A stretch of DNA of 64,000 nt from Fusobacteriota bacterium (GTDB lineage: Bacteria > Bacillota > TC1), in assembly GCA_009773805.1 (NCBI GenBank), contig WTXA01000002.1, positions 682,001-746,000 of the forward strand, written 5' to 3'. A program made the translations under genes and the position numbers. The notes beneath the pieces are model-generated. The model was not told the DNA's origin and searched no databases. It saw only the letters and a list, made by a program, of their open reading frames with translations. This document shows, piece by piece, positions 1-8,686 of this stretch. How positions within the stretch are numbered: the stretch's first letter is position 1; every line of letters begins with the position of its first letter.

Positions 1-140
1 ATCAAGCAAAAATTGTCTTGAACGAAGGTCATACCTTTGGTCAAGGAGGAGACGGCTTCCAACGAATGAATATAGCTTGTCCAAGATCAATAATCCAAGA
101 AGCCTTGGAGAGGCTTCGCAATGCTATAGAAAAGATATAA
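1..140 (+). CDS. C-terminal end of a PatB/MalY-type PLP aminotransferase (C-S lyase), partial
   Basis: The window opens inside a gene read in frame 3 that stops at TAA 138-140. The visible 45 residues contain GxxFGxGGDGFxRMNIACP followed by a helix, which matches the C-terminal end of MalY/PatB class I/II aminotransferases (cystathionine beta-lyase-like), where the arginine binds the substrate carboxylate. The next gene, a trans-sulfuration PLP enzyme, begins 14 bases later, so the two probably form a sulfur amino acid operon. The family call rests on a short tail only; the exact substrate is unknown. Confidence 0.6.
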   Translation, partial: QAKIVLNEGHTFGQGGDGFQRMNIACPRSIIQEALERLRNAIEKI

Positions 141-154
141 AGGAGGATAAATAA

Positions 155-1300
155 TTGTCAAAAGACTTTAATATAAAAACACAATTAGTTCATGGATTCC
201 GAGGATATGATGAAAAGACTGGGGCTGTAAGTTTTCCAATTTATCAAAGTGCGACATTTCGTCATCCAGGCTTGTTCGAAAGTACTGGTTACGATTATTC
301 AAGAACACAAAATCCTACAAGGGAAGAACTTGAAGATACCATAGCGAGTCTAGAAAAGGGATTTGGAGCCTTGGCTTTTAGTTCTGGCATGGCAGCAATT
401 TCAAATCTCCTTGCAATGTTTAAACCTGGTGATCATTTAATAGTTTCTGATGATCTATATGGTGGTACTTATAGACTTCTTGAGCAAGTTTATAAGAAGT
501 ATGATATAACTGCATCATATATCGATTTTACAGATTTAAATAATTTAAAGACGAGTATTAGGGAAAATACTCGTGCCATTTTTATAGAAAGTCCTTCCAA
601 TCCTATGATGAAAGTTACAGATATTCGTGGGGCTGTTGCTATAGCTAAAGAAAGAGGCTTGATGATAATAGTTGACAATACTTTTCTTAGTCCCTATTTT
701 CAAAAACCTCTTGAGTTAGGTGCAGATTTGGTAGTCCATAGTGGAACCAAATTTCTTGGAGGACACGATGATACACTTGCAGGTTTTTTAGTGGCTAAGG
801 ACAAGGGATTAATCGAGGAACTAAGATTCTTACAGAATTCTATTGGAGCAGTGCTTGCACCTCTTGATAGTTGGCTAATACTAAGAGGGATAAAAACTTT
901 AGCTATTAGGATGGAACGCCAACAAGAAAATGCCTTAAAAGTTGCCAATTGGTTAAGAGCACATAAGTTAGTAGAGTCAGTTTTCTATGTTGGTTTATCT
1001 GATCATCCTGGTTATAAAATATCTAAGAGTCAATCCACAGGATTTGGTTCTATGATATCCTTTAGTATAAAAAATCCGAAAAAAGTTAAGAAGATTCTCT
1101 CAAGTCTTAAAGTCATAACTTTTGCAGAAAGCCTAGGAGGGGTAAAGACTCTTATGACATATCCTTTTCATCAGACACATGCAGATATTTCAGAAGAAAT
1201 TAGAAACCGTCTTGGAGTAAATGAAAAGTTATTAAGAATTTCAGTAGGGATTGAAGATGTAGATGATATTATTGAAGATTTAGAACAAGCACTATTATAA
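155..1300 (+). CDS. Trans-sulfuration family PLP enzyme (cystathionine gamma-synthase/beta-lyase/methionine gamma-lyase type)
   Basis: A full-length 381-residue member of the Cys/Met metabolism PLP family, cytosolic. The PLP lysine is K199 in HSGTKFLGGHDD and the ring-nitrogen aspartate is D184 in IIVDNTF; the N-terminal YSRTQNPTREELE segment is also typical of the family. Translation starts at TTG 155 behind a strong AAGGAGG ending 8 bases upstream; no ATG gives the same full N-terminus. It follows the aminotransferase by 14 bases and ends in a strong terminator. It works on homoserine esters, cystathionine, cysteine or methionine, but the family cannot be resolved to one reaction by eye. 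Confidence 0.88.
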   Translation: MSKDFNIKTQLVHGFRGYDEKTGAVSFPIYQSATFRHPGLFESTGYDYSRTQNPTREELEDTIASLEKGFGALAFSSGMAAISNLLAMFKPGDHLIVSDDLYGGTYRLLEQVYKKYDITASYIDFTDLNNLKTSIRENTRAIFIESPSNPMMKVTDIRGAVAIAKERGLMIIVDNTFLSPYFQKPLELGADLVVHSGTKFLGGHDDTLAGFLVAKDKGLIEELRFLQNSIGAVLAPLDSWLILRGIKTLAIRMERQQENALKVANWLRAHKLVESVFYVGLSDHPGYKISKSQSTGFGSMISFSIKNPKKVKKILSSLKVITFAESLGGVKTLMTYPFHQTHADISEEIRNRLGVNEKLLRISVGIEDVDDIIEDLEQALL

Positions 1301-1307
1301 TATATTA

Positions 1308-1348
1308 AAGATAAAAGGAATACATGGATGTATTCCTTTTATCTTTAT
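1308..1348 (+). terminator. Rho-independent terminator after the PLP enzyme gene
   Basis: An 18-bp near-perfect stem (1308-1325 with 1328-1345) and a GG loop directly follow the stop codon. The core is GGAATACAT / ATGTATTCC. Confidence 0.85.
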
Positions 1349-1388
1349 ATAGTAAATCTTTGATTAAGTACATTGTGAAGGGTTTATT

Positions 1389-1397
1389 TGATATAAT
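1389..1397 (+). promoter_or_regulatory. Extended -10 promoter for rsgA
   Basis: TGATATAAT (TGn plus a perfect TATAAT at 1392-1397) lies 58 bases before the rsgA start. No good -35 is seen at 16-18 bp, which fits an extended -10 promoter. Confidence 0.5.
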
Positions 1398-1454
1398 TAA
1401 GATGTATTAAGTAAACAGCTATAAGGTAATGGATAGAGTAGGAGATGGAGATAA

Positions 1455-2531
1455 GTGGAAATGCGATTAATAAATCTAGGTTTCACAGAAAATATATATA
1501 AAAAAACTGATCAATATCCTGGTCTTTACCCAGGTAGAGTAATTGGTCAAAACAAAGAAATCTACAAGATAGCAACAACCACAGGGGAACTAATAGGGGA
1601 AATATCAGGGAAAATGCGTCACTTAGCAACTAAGATGACAGACTATCCAACAGTTGGAGATTTTGTTTTAATAGACAGGGTGGACCAATCAAAGGGCAAT
1701 GCCATAATTCATCAAATATTAACAAGACAAAGCCTAATAGTAAGAAAAGCTGCTGGAACAGGACATGAGGTCCAAATAGTAGCAGCAAATATAGATACTA
1801 TTTTTATCTGTATGTCCTTAAATAACGACTTTAATTTGAGAAGACTAGAAAGATACCTTGCAATATCCTTTGATAGTGGAGCAATGCCAGTTATTATACT
1901 AACTAAGTCAGATTTATGTGAGGATTTGGAAGATAAACTATCTGAAGTAGAAAAAGTAGGGCTAGGCGTTGATGTCATCATAACCTCAGGGTTAAGTAGT
2001 GAAGGATATCAAATTCTCCTAAAATATATTTTACCAGGCAAAACTGTAGCCTTTATAGGATCATCTGGAGTAGGTAAATCCACACTAATAAATAGACTGC
2101 TTCGTGAAGATATACTAGAAACAAAAGAAATTAGAAAAGATGACAAAGGAAGACATGCAACAACCAGTAGAGAACTTAAACTAATACCAACAGGTGGTGC
2201 TGTTATAGATACACCAGGAATGAGAGAATTAGGCTTAGAAAGTGTCAACTTAAATAGGGCTTTTAATGATATTGAAGAACTCTCTAAAAATTGTAAGTTT
2301 AAGGATTGCCAACATGAAAATGAACCAGGATGTAGAGTCAAAATAGCAATTGAAGAGGGAACACTTGATGAAGAACGACTTATTAGCTATAAAAAACTTA
2401 AAAAAGAAGCGAAATATGAAGGTCTAAATTCAAAACAAATCGAAAAAGAGAAAACAGACGAAATGTTTTCACAGTTTGGCGGCATTAAAAATGCTAGAGA
2501 CTTTGCTAAAGGCAAGTATAAGAATAAATGA
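1455..2531 (+). CDS. rsgA: Ribosome small subunit-dependent GTPase RsgA
   Basis: RsgA (YjeQ/EngC) is a circularly permuted GTPase that helps late 30S subunit maturation. The sequence shows the permuted order: TKSD (G4) near residue 150, then Walker A GSSGVGKS at 202-209, DTPGMREL (G3) near 253, and a C-terminal zinc motif C-x4-C-x-H-x6-C near 281-294. The N-terminal OB-fold precedes them. Length 358 is a little above the usual. GTG 1455 is used by the longest reading; ATG 1461 two codons later is an equal alternative, both behind purine-rich GGAGATGGAG. Confidence 0.95.
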   Translation: MEMRLINLGFTENIYKKTDQYPGLYPGRVIGQNKEIYKIATTTGELIGEISGKMRHLATKMTDYPTVGDFVLIDRVDQSKGNAIIHQILTRQSLIVRKAAGTGHEVQIVAANIDTIFICMSLNNDFNLRRLERYLAISFDSGAMPVIILTKSDLCEDLEDKLSEVEKVGLGVDVIITSGLSSEGYQILLKYILPGKTVAFIGSSGVGKSTLINRLLREDILETKEIRKDDKGRHATTSRELKLIPTGGAVIDTPGMRELGLESVNLNRAFNDIEELSKNCKFKDCQHENEPGCRVKIAIEEGTLDEERLISYKKLKKEAKYEGLNSKQIEKEKTDEMFSQFGGIKNARDFAKGKYKNK

Positions 2532-2544
2532 AAGGGGTTGGAGT

Positions 2545-3108
2545 ATGTCTATATTTTTAATTGATTATGAAAATGTTGGAGTACCAGGACTTGATGGACT
2601 AACTAAACTACACGAAACGGATATAATCTATATATTCTATAGCGAAAATGCTGATAGATTAACATTTGGTTTGCACAAAAGGCTTTCAGAAAGCAGAGCG
2701 CAAATTATTTATATGAAAATAGGGGTGGGTTCTAAAAATGCCCTAGATTTCCAATTAGCTTCCTTTTTAGGCTTTCTCATAGGGGAAAAACCCGATGGTA
2801 AATTCTATATAGTTTCTAAAGACAAGGGTTTTGAATGCTTAAGTAAGTTTTGGGAAAAGAGGAAAATGAAAGTAGACTGTGTTGTTAGTCTAACAGGAAA
2901 AAATATAGAAGAAGAAATCAACGATTTGGAACTATCACTGGTTAATATAGTAGATCCAAAATATTTAAAAATGGTTACAGGTTTTCTGCAAAAATATAAG
3001 ACTAAGCAAGGAGTTAATAATGCATTAGTTAAAGAGTTGGGAACAACAAAGGCTGGTGAAATATACAAATTGCTTAAGCCGTATATGAACGATAAAAAGG
3101 GAGTATAA
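2545..3108 (+). CDS. PIN/NYN-like domain protein
   Basis: A 187-residue protein beginning MSIFLIDYENVG, the hallmark first strand of NYN/PIN-like nuclease folds with acidic D7 and N10, followed by a DFQLASFLGFLI helix and a strand-DKGF motif (YIVSKDKGFECL) that matches the family's third acidic region. Such domains are metal-dependent RNases or nucleases; some have lost activity. The start is ATG 2545, preceded by AGGGGTTGGAG and 13 bases after rsgA stops; longer in-frame readings would overlap rsgA and lack the family N-terminus. The C-terminal 50 residues look like a small helical extension. Substrate unknown. Confidence 0.7.
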   Translation: MSIFLIDYENVGVPGLDGLTKLHETDIIYIFYSENADRLTFGLHKRLSESRAQIIYMKIGVGSKNALDFQLASFLGFLIGEKPDGKFYIVSKDKGFECLSKFWEKRKMKVDCVVSLTGKNIEEEINDLELSLVNIVDPKYLKMVTGFLQKYKTKQGVNNALVKELGTTKAGEIYKLLKPYMNDKKGV

Positions 3109-3118
3109 GGAGGAGAAT

Positions 3119-3376
3119 ATGATGAGAGAATGGAAACATGATTGTAATATCACAATCAAAGAGGAACCATATATCAATAACCTATCAAGATTTACTGTTT
3201 ATCAGAATGATAGTCTATTAGGCAGTTTCTATCCATTGCATATAGATGAAATGGCTTTTTTGATTGAAGAATTGGACAAGGGTGCTTGTCCTGTTTGTGA
3301 AGGTTGGGAAGAAAAAATGAAAGACAAGTGCGAATGGAGAAAAGGTGATAACAATCCATTCCTAGAAACATGGTAA
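3119..3376 (+). CDS. Small hypothetical protein with a CPVC motif
   Basis: An 85-residue protein I do not recognise. It starts at the first of two ATG codons behind AAGGAGGAGAAT, 10 bases after the NYN gene, and its stop overlaps the start of the next gene (ATGGTAA). It carries one CPVC pair near residue 69 and another cysteine in KDKCEW, which could bind metal or be redox active. It has no signal peptide or membrane segment. Tight coupling with the following FAD oxidoreductase suggests a shared role. Confidence 0.65.
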   Translation: MMREWKHDCNITIKEEPYINNLSRFTVYQNDSLLGSFYPLHIDEMAFLIEELDKGACPVCEGWEEKMKDKCEWRKGDNNPFLETW

Positions 3377-4566
3377 AAAATCTATATAAAGGTAATCTTT
3401 ATTGGGACAAGACTCTTTTAAATCCATATGAGTTTGAAAAAGTAAATACCGATTTAAGTACAAAGGTATTGATTATAGGTGGTGGATTTAGTGGTAATTT
3501 ATGTGCTAATGTACTGTCACAATCAGGAATGGATGTTACAGTAGTAGAAAAAAGCAAAGTTGGCACAGGTAGTAGCGTAGCTAGTACTGGATTGATTCAA
3601 TATCGAAGTGACAAGATGTTGTCTGAATTTATAGATGAAATAGGTGAGGAAAAAGGGCGACTTTTCTACCAAATGTGTCTTGAAGCAGTTGATAACCTAA
3701 CTGCAATTAATAATAATCTTAACGGGGATACCGAATATAGATTGAAGGATAGTATCTACTATGCTTCATCAAAAAAAGATGAAAAAAAGTTAAAGACAGA
3801 ATTTGAATATTTAAAGAAGTATGACTTTCCTGTTGAGTATCTTGATAAAATTCAACTAAATGATAGATATGGAATAAAAAAGGTAGCAGCTTTGCGTACC
3901 TGGCACGATGCTGATGTTAACCCATATAAGTTTATACAAGTTTTGATTAAAAGAAACTTAGAACAAGGTGTGAAATATTTCGAAAATACAAATATTGATC
4001 TTGATAGTATCAAGGATAATAGTATTAAGACTAAAGATGGCAATATTATTAAGTATGATAAAATCATATTAGCTACTGGTTATTCAAAAATCTATCCTGC
4101 TACTAAAAAGAAAACCCTCTATAATAGAACTTATGCAATTTGTACAAAACCCTTAGAAAACTTATGGACTGATGAGGTTATGATTTGGGAAACCATGGAA
4201 CCTTATCTATATATTCGCACAACTGAGGATAAGAGGATTATTGCAGGAGGTTTAGATGAGGAAAGAAATATTTTGGAAAAGAATCAATTAAGAAGATTAG
4301 TTAAAGCTACAAAAATAGCTGATAAGGTAAAGAAGTTATTTCCAAACTTAGATATTAAAATTGATTATTACTGGACTGCTTTGTTTTATGGGACTAAGGA
4401 TGGTTTGCCGTTTATTGGTAAAGATCCTGATAGAAGTAATGTCTATTATTTATTGGGCTATGAAGGTAATGGTATGTGTTACTCAATGGCGGGTTCATTA
4501 ATTATTAAAGATTTAATTAATGGTGTCTTTAATAAGTATGAAAATATTGTGGGATTGGATCGTTAA
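3370..4566 (+). CDS. FAD-dependent oxidoreductase (DAO family)
   Basis: A 398-residue DAO-family flavoprotein. The dinucleotide-binding GGGFSGNLCA motif sits near residues 38-47, after a 30-residue leader containing LYWD, and a second FAD-contact motif (IILATGY) occurs near residue 235. The C-terminus has GLPFIGKDPDRSNVYYLLGYEGNGM, split here as a typical DAO cap ending. Its start overlaps the stop of the small CPVC gene by 7 bases, so translation is coupled. Such enzymes oxidise amines or alpha-amino acids; the substrate is not apparent. Confidence 0.82.
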   Translation: MVKNLYKGNLYWDKTLLNPYEFEKVNTDLSTKVLIIGGGFSGNLCANVLSQSGMDVTVVEKSKVGTGSSVASTGLIQYRSDKMLSEFIDEIGEEKGRLFYQMCLEAVDNLTAINNNLNGDTEYRLKDSIYYASSKKDEKKLKTEFEYLKKYDFPVEYLDKIQLNDRYGIKKVAALRTWHDADVNPYKFIQVLIKRNLEQGVKYFENTNIDLDSIKDNSIKTKDGNIIKYDKIILATGYSKIYPATKKKTLYNRTYAICTKPLENLWTDEVMIWETMEPYLYIRTTEDKRIIAGGLDEERNILEKNQLRRLVKATKIADKVKKLFPNLDIKIDYYWTALFYGTKDGLPFIGKDPDRSNVYYLLGYEGNGMCYSMAGSLIIKDLINGVFNKYENIVGLDR

Positions 4567-4578
4567 ACAGACAAAACT

Positions 4579-4613
4579 AAAAGCAGGTATGAATTACTCA
4601 TACCTGCTTTTTT
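4579..4613. terminator. Bidirectional terminator between convergent genes
   Basis: A 14-bp stem AAAAGCAGGTATGA / TCATACCTGCTTTT with a 5-base loop lies between the FAD gene and the converging HD-GYP gene, with T-runs on both strands. Confidence 0.85.
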
Positions 4614-6011
4614 CTAATGGGAGAATTTAAAAGTTTTGTTGTTAAAGAGTTTTAAACAAGCTTCAACAACTTTTGCATCATATTTAGTACCTTTGTATTT
4701 TTGAATTTCTTCAAGTGCTGCTTCTATGCCAGGAGCTGATCTATAGGACCTGTTATAATTCATAGCCTCAACTAAATCAGCAACAGCTATGATTCTTGCT
4801 TCCAAGATGATTTCATCACCCTTTAATCCAGTTGGATAGCCACTACCATCTAGTCGTTCATGATGTTGTAATATCATTTTTGGTATTACCTCTGGTAAAT
4901 CAATACTACTAATAAACTCATAGGCCTTTCTAGGATGTTCTTTTAATATTTGTTTTTGTTCTACTGATAAAGTAGTAGTAGTAGCCAATATATCATCAGA
5001 AATAAAGATCTTACCAATATCATGGACTAAAGAACCTAATGATAAGTTATCAATATCTTCAGAATCCAATCCCATTTCTTTAGCAATGGCAACAGATAAT
5101 TCCTGAACTCTTTTTTGACGACCAGCAGTATAAGGGTCCTTTAATTCACATAGTTTTGAAATAGCCTGAATTGATTGATAGAACATTTTCCTAATTTTCT
5201 TGTAACTTTCTTCTAAGGCCATTTTATACTTAGTCTGTTCTGTAACATCCTCAGCAAAAACTGAAATACCTATTAGTTGATTCCCAACCTTTAAAGGACT
5301 TATTGTTAAATAAAGATACATTTTACCAGTTTCAGATAGATAATCTAGTGAGAAACGACCTTCCTTAATAGCTCTTTCAAACAAAGAAGTCCAAAAAGCA
5401 ACATTTTCAGGTTTCAGTAATTCCTTAGGAGTCATACCAAGTTCAGGTGTTATATCTTTACTTTTTATATATTTGATAAAAGGTCCGTTATACATTAAAA
5501 GACCATACTTTACTGGATCAACAATCCAAATCAAAGCTCTTGTGCTTTCAATTAATGCATGGTATCTCTCATTATCTTCTTTATTAATTTGTTCAATTCT
5601 ATTGATTTCAGATTGGGTTAAGTATAAATCCGTTTTATCTTCTATTATGGTATATCTAAGTTTCCTACCTTTTACTTCAAAAAGATTTACAGATAACATA
5701 GCATACTTTACTTCATATTGATGAGTATGTAACATGATAGGAAAATCATGGATAAATCCTTTATCTTGTATTTCTTCATTTATTCTATCTATATCAGATT
5801 TCCTTTTAATTATATTTAATTCAGCAAATGATTTACCAATCACTTCATTCATTCCATAACCAAAAAAATCTAGAAAAGATTGATTAACAAAAATGAATTC
5901 ATTAGTTTCATGATCACAGATTATCATTGGTTGTGTTGATGTTTCAAAAGCACTTAGAAACAAAGACGCCTTTTCATCAAGAAATATTTCATTAAGATTA
6001 TTCATTAACAA
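4614..6011 (-). CDS. PAS-PAS-HD-GYP protein (putative c-di-GMP phosphodiesterase)
   Basis: A soluble 465-residue signalling protein. PAS domains occupy about residues 15-125 and 148-262, and an HD-GYP domain about 270-460. The HD pair is H330-D331 in VHDIGKIF, and the GYP signature is HHERLDGSGYP at 383-393; HD-GYP proteins usually hydrolyse c-di-GMP. No membrane segment is present, so it senses an internal signal through PAS. The start is TTG 6011 or ATG 6005, both behind AAGGAAG. It is divergent from the flavin-binding gene at 6161. Confidence 0.9.
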   Translation of the reverse strand: MLMNNLNEIFLDEKASLFLSAFETSTQPMIICDHETNEFIFVNQSFLDFFGYGMNEVIGKSFAELNIIKRKSDIDRINEEIQDKGFIHDFPIMLHTHQYEVKYAMLSVNLFEVKGRKLRYTIIEDKTDLYLTQSEINRIEQINKEDNERYHALIESTRALIWIVDPVKYGLLMYNGPFIKYIKSKDITPELGMTPKELLKPENVAFWTSLFERAIKEGRFSLDYLSETGKMYLYLTISPLKVGNQLIGISVFAEDVTEQTKYKMALEESYKKIRKMFYQSIQAISKLCELKDPYTAGRQKRVQELSVAIAKEMGLDSEDIDNLSLGSLVHDIGKIFISDDILATTTTLSVEQKQILKEHPRKAYEFISSIDLPEVIPKMILQHHERLDGSGYPTGLKGDEIILEARIIAVADLVEAMNYNRSYRSAPGIEAALEEIQKYKGTKYDAKVVEACLKLFNNKTFKFSH

Positions 6012-6160
6012 TTTACTTCCTTTCTATAATTGACCCTACGCTTACAGTATAAATTTATATACTTAATTTAGCAACTAATTTTTAATATAATAACATTTTT
6101 TAATTAGATATGGTAATATTTAGTGAGGATTAGTGCTGAATTGTAAGATGAGGAAAAGTG

Positions 6161-6640
6161 ATGAGAAGAAAAGATAAAGAAATTAGTGAAATTGATGAAG
6201 TAATAAAGATAATAGAAGACTCTAAAGTAATGCACCTTGGTTTATCAAATAATAATCTACCTTATGTTATTCCCCTAAATTTTGGATTCCAATATGATGG
6301 TAATATTATAAAAATATATTTTCACTCTGCTAAAGTTGGTAAAAAAATCGATTTTATTAATAGCAATAATAAGTGTGCAGTGGAAATGACTAGCTACTTT
6401 GAGTTAGAAAAAGGGGAAACAGCTTGCCAGTGGTCAGCCTTTCATAAAAGTATAATGATAGAAGGCAACATCTTCTTGGTAGAAAATGAAGAAGAAATCA
6501 AAAATGCAATGGATCTTTTAATGAAACGTTATGGTTTTGAAGGTATTCCCATATATGAAGAAAAATATTTAAAAGCCATGGCGGTCTATTGTATTGAAGT
6601 TGAATCAATTAGTGGTAAAAGGAATATGCCTAAGATATAA
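6161..6640 (+). CDS. Pyridoxamine 5'-phosphate oxidase-like flavin-binding protein (NimA-type)
   Basis: A 159-residue split-barrel FMN protein. The N-terminal MRRKDKEI, LGLSNNNLPYVIPLNFG strand pair and FHSAKVGKKIDFI segment are typical of the NimA/flavin-nucleotide-binding subfamily, which includes 5-nitroimidazole reductases. ATG 6161 is preferred; a GTG directly before it (6158) extends by one residue. The RBS is GAGGAAAA. It is followed by a GyrI-like gene 19 bases away, likely in one operon. The substrate is unknown. Confidence 0.8.
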   Translation: MRRKDKEISEIDEVIKIIEDSKVMHLGLSNNNLPYVIPLNFGFQYDGNIIKIYFHSAKVGKKIDFINSNNKCAVEMTSYFELEKGETACQWSAFHKSIMIEGNIFLVENEEEIKNAMDLLMKRYGFEGIPIYEEKYLKAMAVYCIEVESISGKRNMPKI

Positions 6641-6659
6641 GGTTAAGGAGGATTAATTA

Positions 6660-7130
6660 ATGAGTTATTTATTTCAAGTAATTGAAACAGAACCCCAAGC
6701 TGCAGTTGCGATACGAAAAGTGACTTCAGCTAATAATTTACCTACAGTAGTAGAAGAAGTATTTAATACCATAGTTGAATATATTTCAAAGAAGGAAGGG
6801 TTGTCACTTGGACCTGCCTTTATTGCTTACTACAGTATGGACGAGAAAAATTTAGAAGTGGAAATAGGATTTCCAGTAAGTGAAGAAATTCCAGGTGAGG
6901 GAGAAATTATATGTACTGAAATACCAGGTGGTAAAAGAGTGGTAGGCTATTACAAAGGAGCTTATGCTTATATGACTTACCTTTATGATGAAATGCTAAA
7001 ATGGATTCTTTTAAAAGGCTTAGAACCAAGTAGCTTAGTATATGAATATTATTTCAATTCACCACAAGATGTTCCAGAGAATGAATTGCTGACAAAAGTT
7101 GAATTTTTACTAAAAACACCATCTAAATAG
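6660..7130 (+). CDS. GyrI-like / AraC effector-binding domain protein
   Basis: A 156-residue stand-alone effector-binding domain of the GyrI-like (SOUL/BmrR-C) fold, without a DNA-binding domain. Typical features are VAIRKVTS at the start, the VEIGFPVSEEIPG strand and the GGKRVVGYYKGAY strand-helix. Family members bind small amphipathic molecules or hydrolyse some of them. It has a good RBS (AAGGAGG) and follows the NimA-like gene. Its stop codon lies inside the loop of the terminator hairpin. Confidence 0.8.
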   Translation: MSYLFQVIETEPQAAVAIRKVTSANNLPTVVEEVFNTIVEYISKKEGLSLGPAFIAYYSMDEKNLEVEIGFPVSEEIPGEGEIICTEIPGGKRVVGYYKGAYAYMTYLYDEMLKWILLKGLEPSSLVYEYYFNSPQDVPENELLTKVEFLLKTPSK

Positions 7131-7143
7131 GATGGTGTTTTAT
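7113..7143 (+). terminator. Terminator overlapping the end of the GyrI-like gene
   Basis: Stem AAAACACCATC / GATGGTGTTTT (7113-7123 and 7131-7141) with the loop TAAATAG, which contains part of the sense codons and the TAG stop. Confidence 0.8.
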
Positions 7144-7158
7144 TTTATTATTTTAATA

Positions 7159-7188
7159 TTGACAATACAGTACGTCATACAGTATAAT
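7159..7188 (+). promoter_or_regulatory. Promoter and candidate operator of the PadR operon
   Basis: TTGACA (7159-7164), an 18-bp spacer and a perfect TATAAT (7183-7188). The spacer holds two exact copies of ATACAGTA (7165-7172 and 7178-7185), 13 bases apart, with the second overlapping the -10. This is a natural place for PadR autoregulation. Confidence 0.75.
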
Positions 7189-7207
7189 CCGAATAGGAGG
7201 TGATTCT

Positions 7208-7555
7208 GTGAATGAAGAAAATATCAAATTAGTCTACAATAATCTTTTACAAGAACTAAGAAGAGGTAATATAATATTGAGTGTTCTGAGTCAGCTTACA
7301 GAACCACAATATGGTTACTCACTAGTAGTTTTATTAGAAGAGAAGGGGATATCCATAGAACCTGGAACTCTTTACCCTCTATTAAGAAGATTAGAAAAGC
7401 AAGAGATACTAGAAAGCAATTGGGATACTGATACCTCAAAACCAAGAAAGTATTACAGACTAAGTGAAAATGGGAAATTAATCTATAAGGACTTATGTGT
7501 TGAATGGTTTAAGATGGTAGATAGTATGGATCAAATATTAAAGGATAAGGAGTAA
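7208..7555 (+). CDS. PadR family transcriptional regulator
   Basis: A 115-residue PadR-type winged-helix regulator: the GNIILSVLSQL helix, PQYGYSLVVLLEEKG, and the signature EPGTLYPLLRRLEKQEILES followed by RKYYRLSENGK wing are all present. Start is GTG 7208 behind AGGAGGTGA. The next gene, 5 bases after the stop, encodes an HAAS-domain membrane protein; this regulator-HAAS pairing is common in Firmicutes. It probably represses its own promoter (see the repeat at 7165-7185). Confidence 0.92.
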   Translation: MNEENIKLVYNNLLQELRRGNIILSVLSQLTEPQYGYSLVVLLEEKGISIEPGTLYPLLRRLEKQEILESNWDTDTSKPRKYYRLSENGKLIYKDLCVEWFKMVDSMDQILKDKE

Positions 7556-7560
7556 AGCTA

Positions 7561-8571
7561 ATGGAACTAATTAATAGATATATATATGCTGTAACAAAAA
7601 GCTTTCCAAAAAAGCAAAAATTAGAAATTGAAGAAGAACTTAAAGCCAATATTGAAGATATGATAGAGCAAAATTCAAGTAATTATAGTCATGAAGAAAA
7701 AGTGAAAAAAGCTCTTTTGGAATTAGGCAACCCTGAAATAGTGGCTGATAATTATAGAGGCTCAAAAAGATTCTTGATCGGACCTTTCTATTATGAACTT
7801 TATCTGATGGTTTTAAAAATAGTTGTGGCTGCTGTGGTTGGAGGAATATCAATTGCCTTATTTATTAAAAGTTTCTTCACAGCCAATATTGATATAGCAA
7901 ATATAGGATTAGAATATTTAACTTCAATATTTTCTGGTGCAATGCAAGCTTTTGCTTGGACAACTATTGTATTTATTATTATTGAAAGAAATAATGCTAA
8001 ACTTAGGGATGAACTGAAAGATAAAGAAAGCTGGGATTTAACAAAACTACCATTATTACCAAATAAAAAAACTCAAATACCAATATCAGAACCTATTGCA
8101 GCAATAATTTTTACTACAATATTCTTTAGTGTCTTTTTAGGAATCCTTTATTCAGCACCAGAGGCTTTTGCTGTTTATTTTGAAAAAGCTGGTGAAATGA
8201 TGCGAATACCAATATTTGAGATAGACGTGCTTAAAGGATATCGCTCATGGTTTATTGCAATCTTTTTCTTAAGTATCTTAAAGGAGATATTTAGCCTTTA
8301 CTATAGAAAATGGAATTTAAAGAATTCCTTAGTAAGTATATTTATAATAACAATTACAGCAATACTAGGGGTTATTATAATAACAGATAATAGTCTTTGG
8401 AATCCAAATTTTCCAACAGAAATTCTAAAACAGATACAAGGTAGTTTTGATTTTCCAGGTTTTTGGTTAAATATCAGAAATTGGATTGTAGCTTTTTTTA
8501 TAATAATAAATGTTGGGGAAATTTTATCAATCCTTTATAAAGGAATATATCTAAATAGAAAACTACAATAA
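7561..8571 (+). CDS. HAAS-domain multi-pass membrane protein (PadR partner)
   Basis: A 336-residue protein with an N-terminal HAAS-like helical domain (residues 1-75, containing the ELGNPEIVADNYR motif) followed by about six hydrophobic segments, roughly at 80-105, 115-140, 175-200, 225-245, 258-280 and 305-325. It follows the PadR gene by 5 bases and is surely co-transcribed. Proteins of this layout are thought to act as membrane partners whose level or state depends on the PadR regulator; the biochemical role is not known. Confidence 0.75.
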   Translation: MELINRYIYAVTKSFPKKQKLEIEEELKANIEDMIEQNSSNYSHEEKVKKALLELGNPEIVADNYRGSKRFLIGPFYYELYLMVLKIVVAAVVGGISIALFIKSFFTANIDIANIGLEYLTSIFSGAMQAFAWTTIVFIIIERNNAKLRDELKDKESWDLTKLPLLPNKKTQIPISEPIAAIIFTTIFFSVFLGILYSAPEAFAVYFEKAGEMMRIPIFEIDVLKGYRSWFIAIFFLSILKEIFSLYYRKWNLKNSLVSIFIITITAILGVIIITDNSLWNPNFPTEILKQIQGSFDFPGFWLNIRNWIVAFFIIINVGEILSILYKGIYLNRKLQ

Positions 8572-8614
8572 AGATAAGATTAATAATTTGCAAAAAAATA
8601 AAGATAGATATAGT

Positions 8615-8632
8615 ATGTATCCATAGATACAT
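8615..8632. promoter_or_regulatory. GTATC-N4-GATAC operator upstream of the ABM-methyltransferase-RIC operon
   Basis: A perfect inverted repeat ATGTATC-CATA-GATACAT lies 21 bp upstream of an extended -10 (TGATATAAT, TATAAT at 8653-8658). The same core, GTATC-N4-GATAC, recurs upstream of hcp at 21593-21606. It has no T-run, so it is not a terminator. Confidence 0.65.
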
Positions 8633-8686
8633 CTTTGATAATTATTTGATGATATAATCAAAATTAAAAGGAAGGAATGTGGAAAA

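Noticed and set aside
2476-2544. An earlier start of the NYN-like gene
   Set aside because: It lies inside rsgA, and the family begins at MSIFLIDYENVG.
6060-6160. A small RNA or riboswitch upstream of the NimA-like gene
   Set aside because: No conserved riboswitch core or strong hairpin is visible; the region is simply AT-rich.
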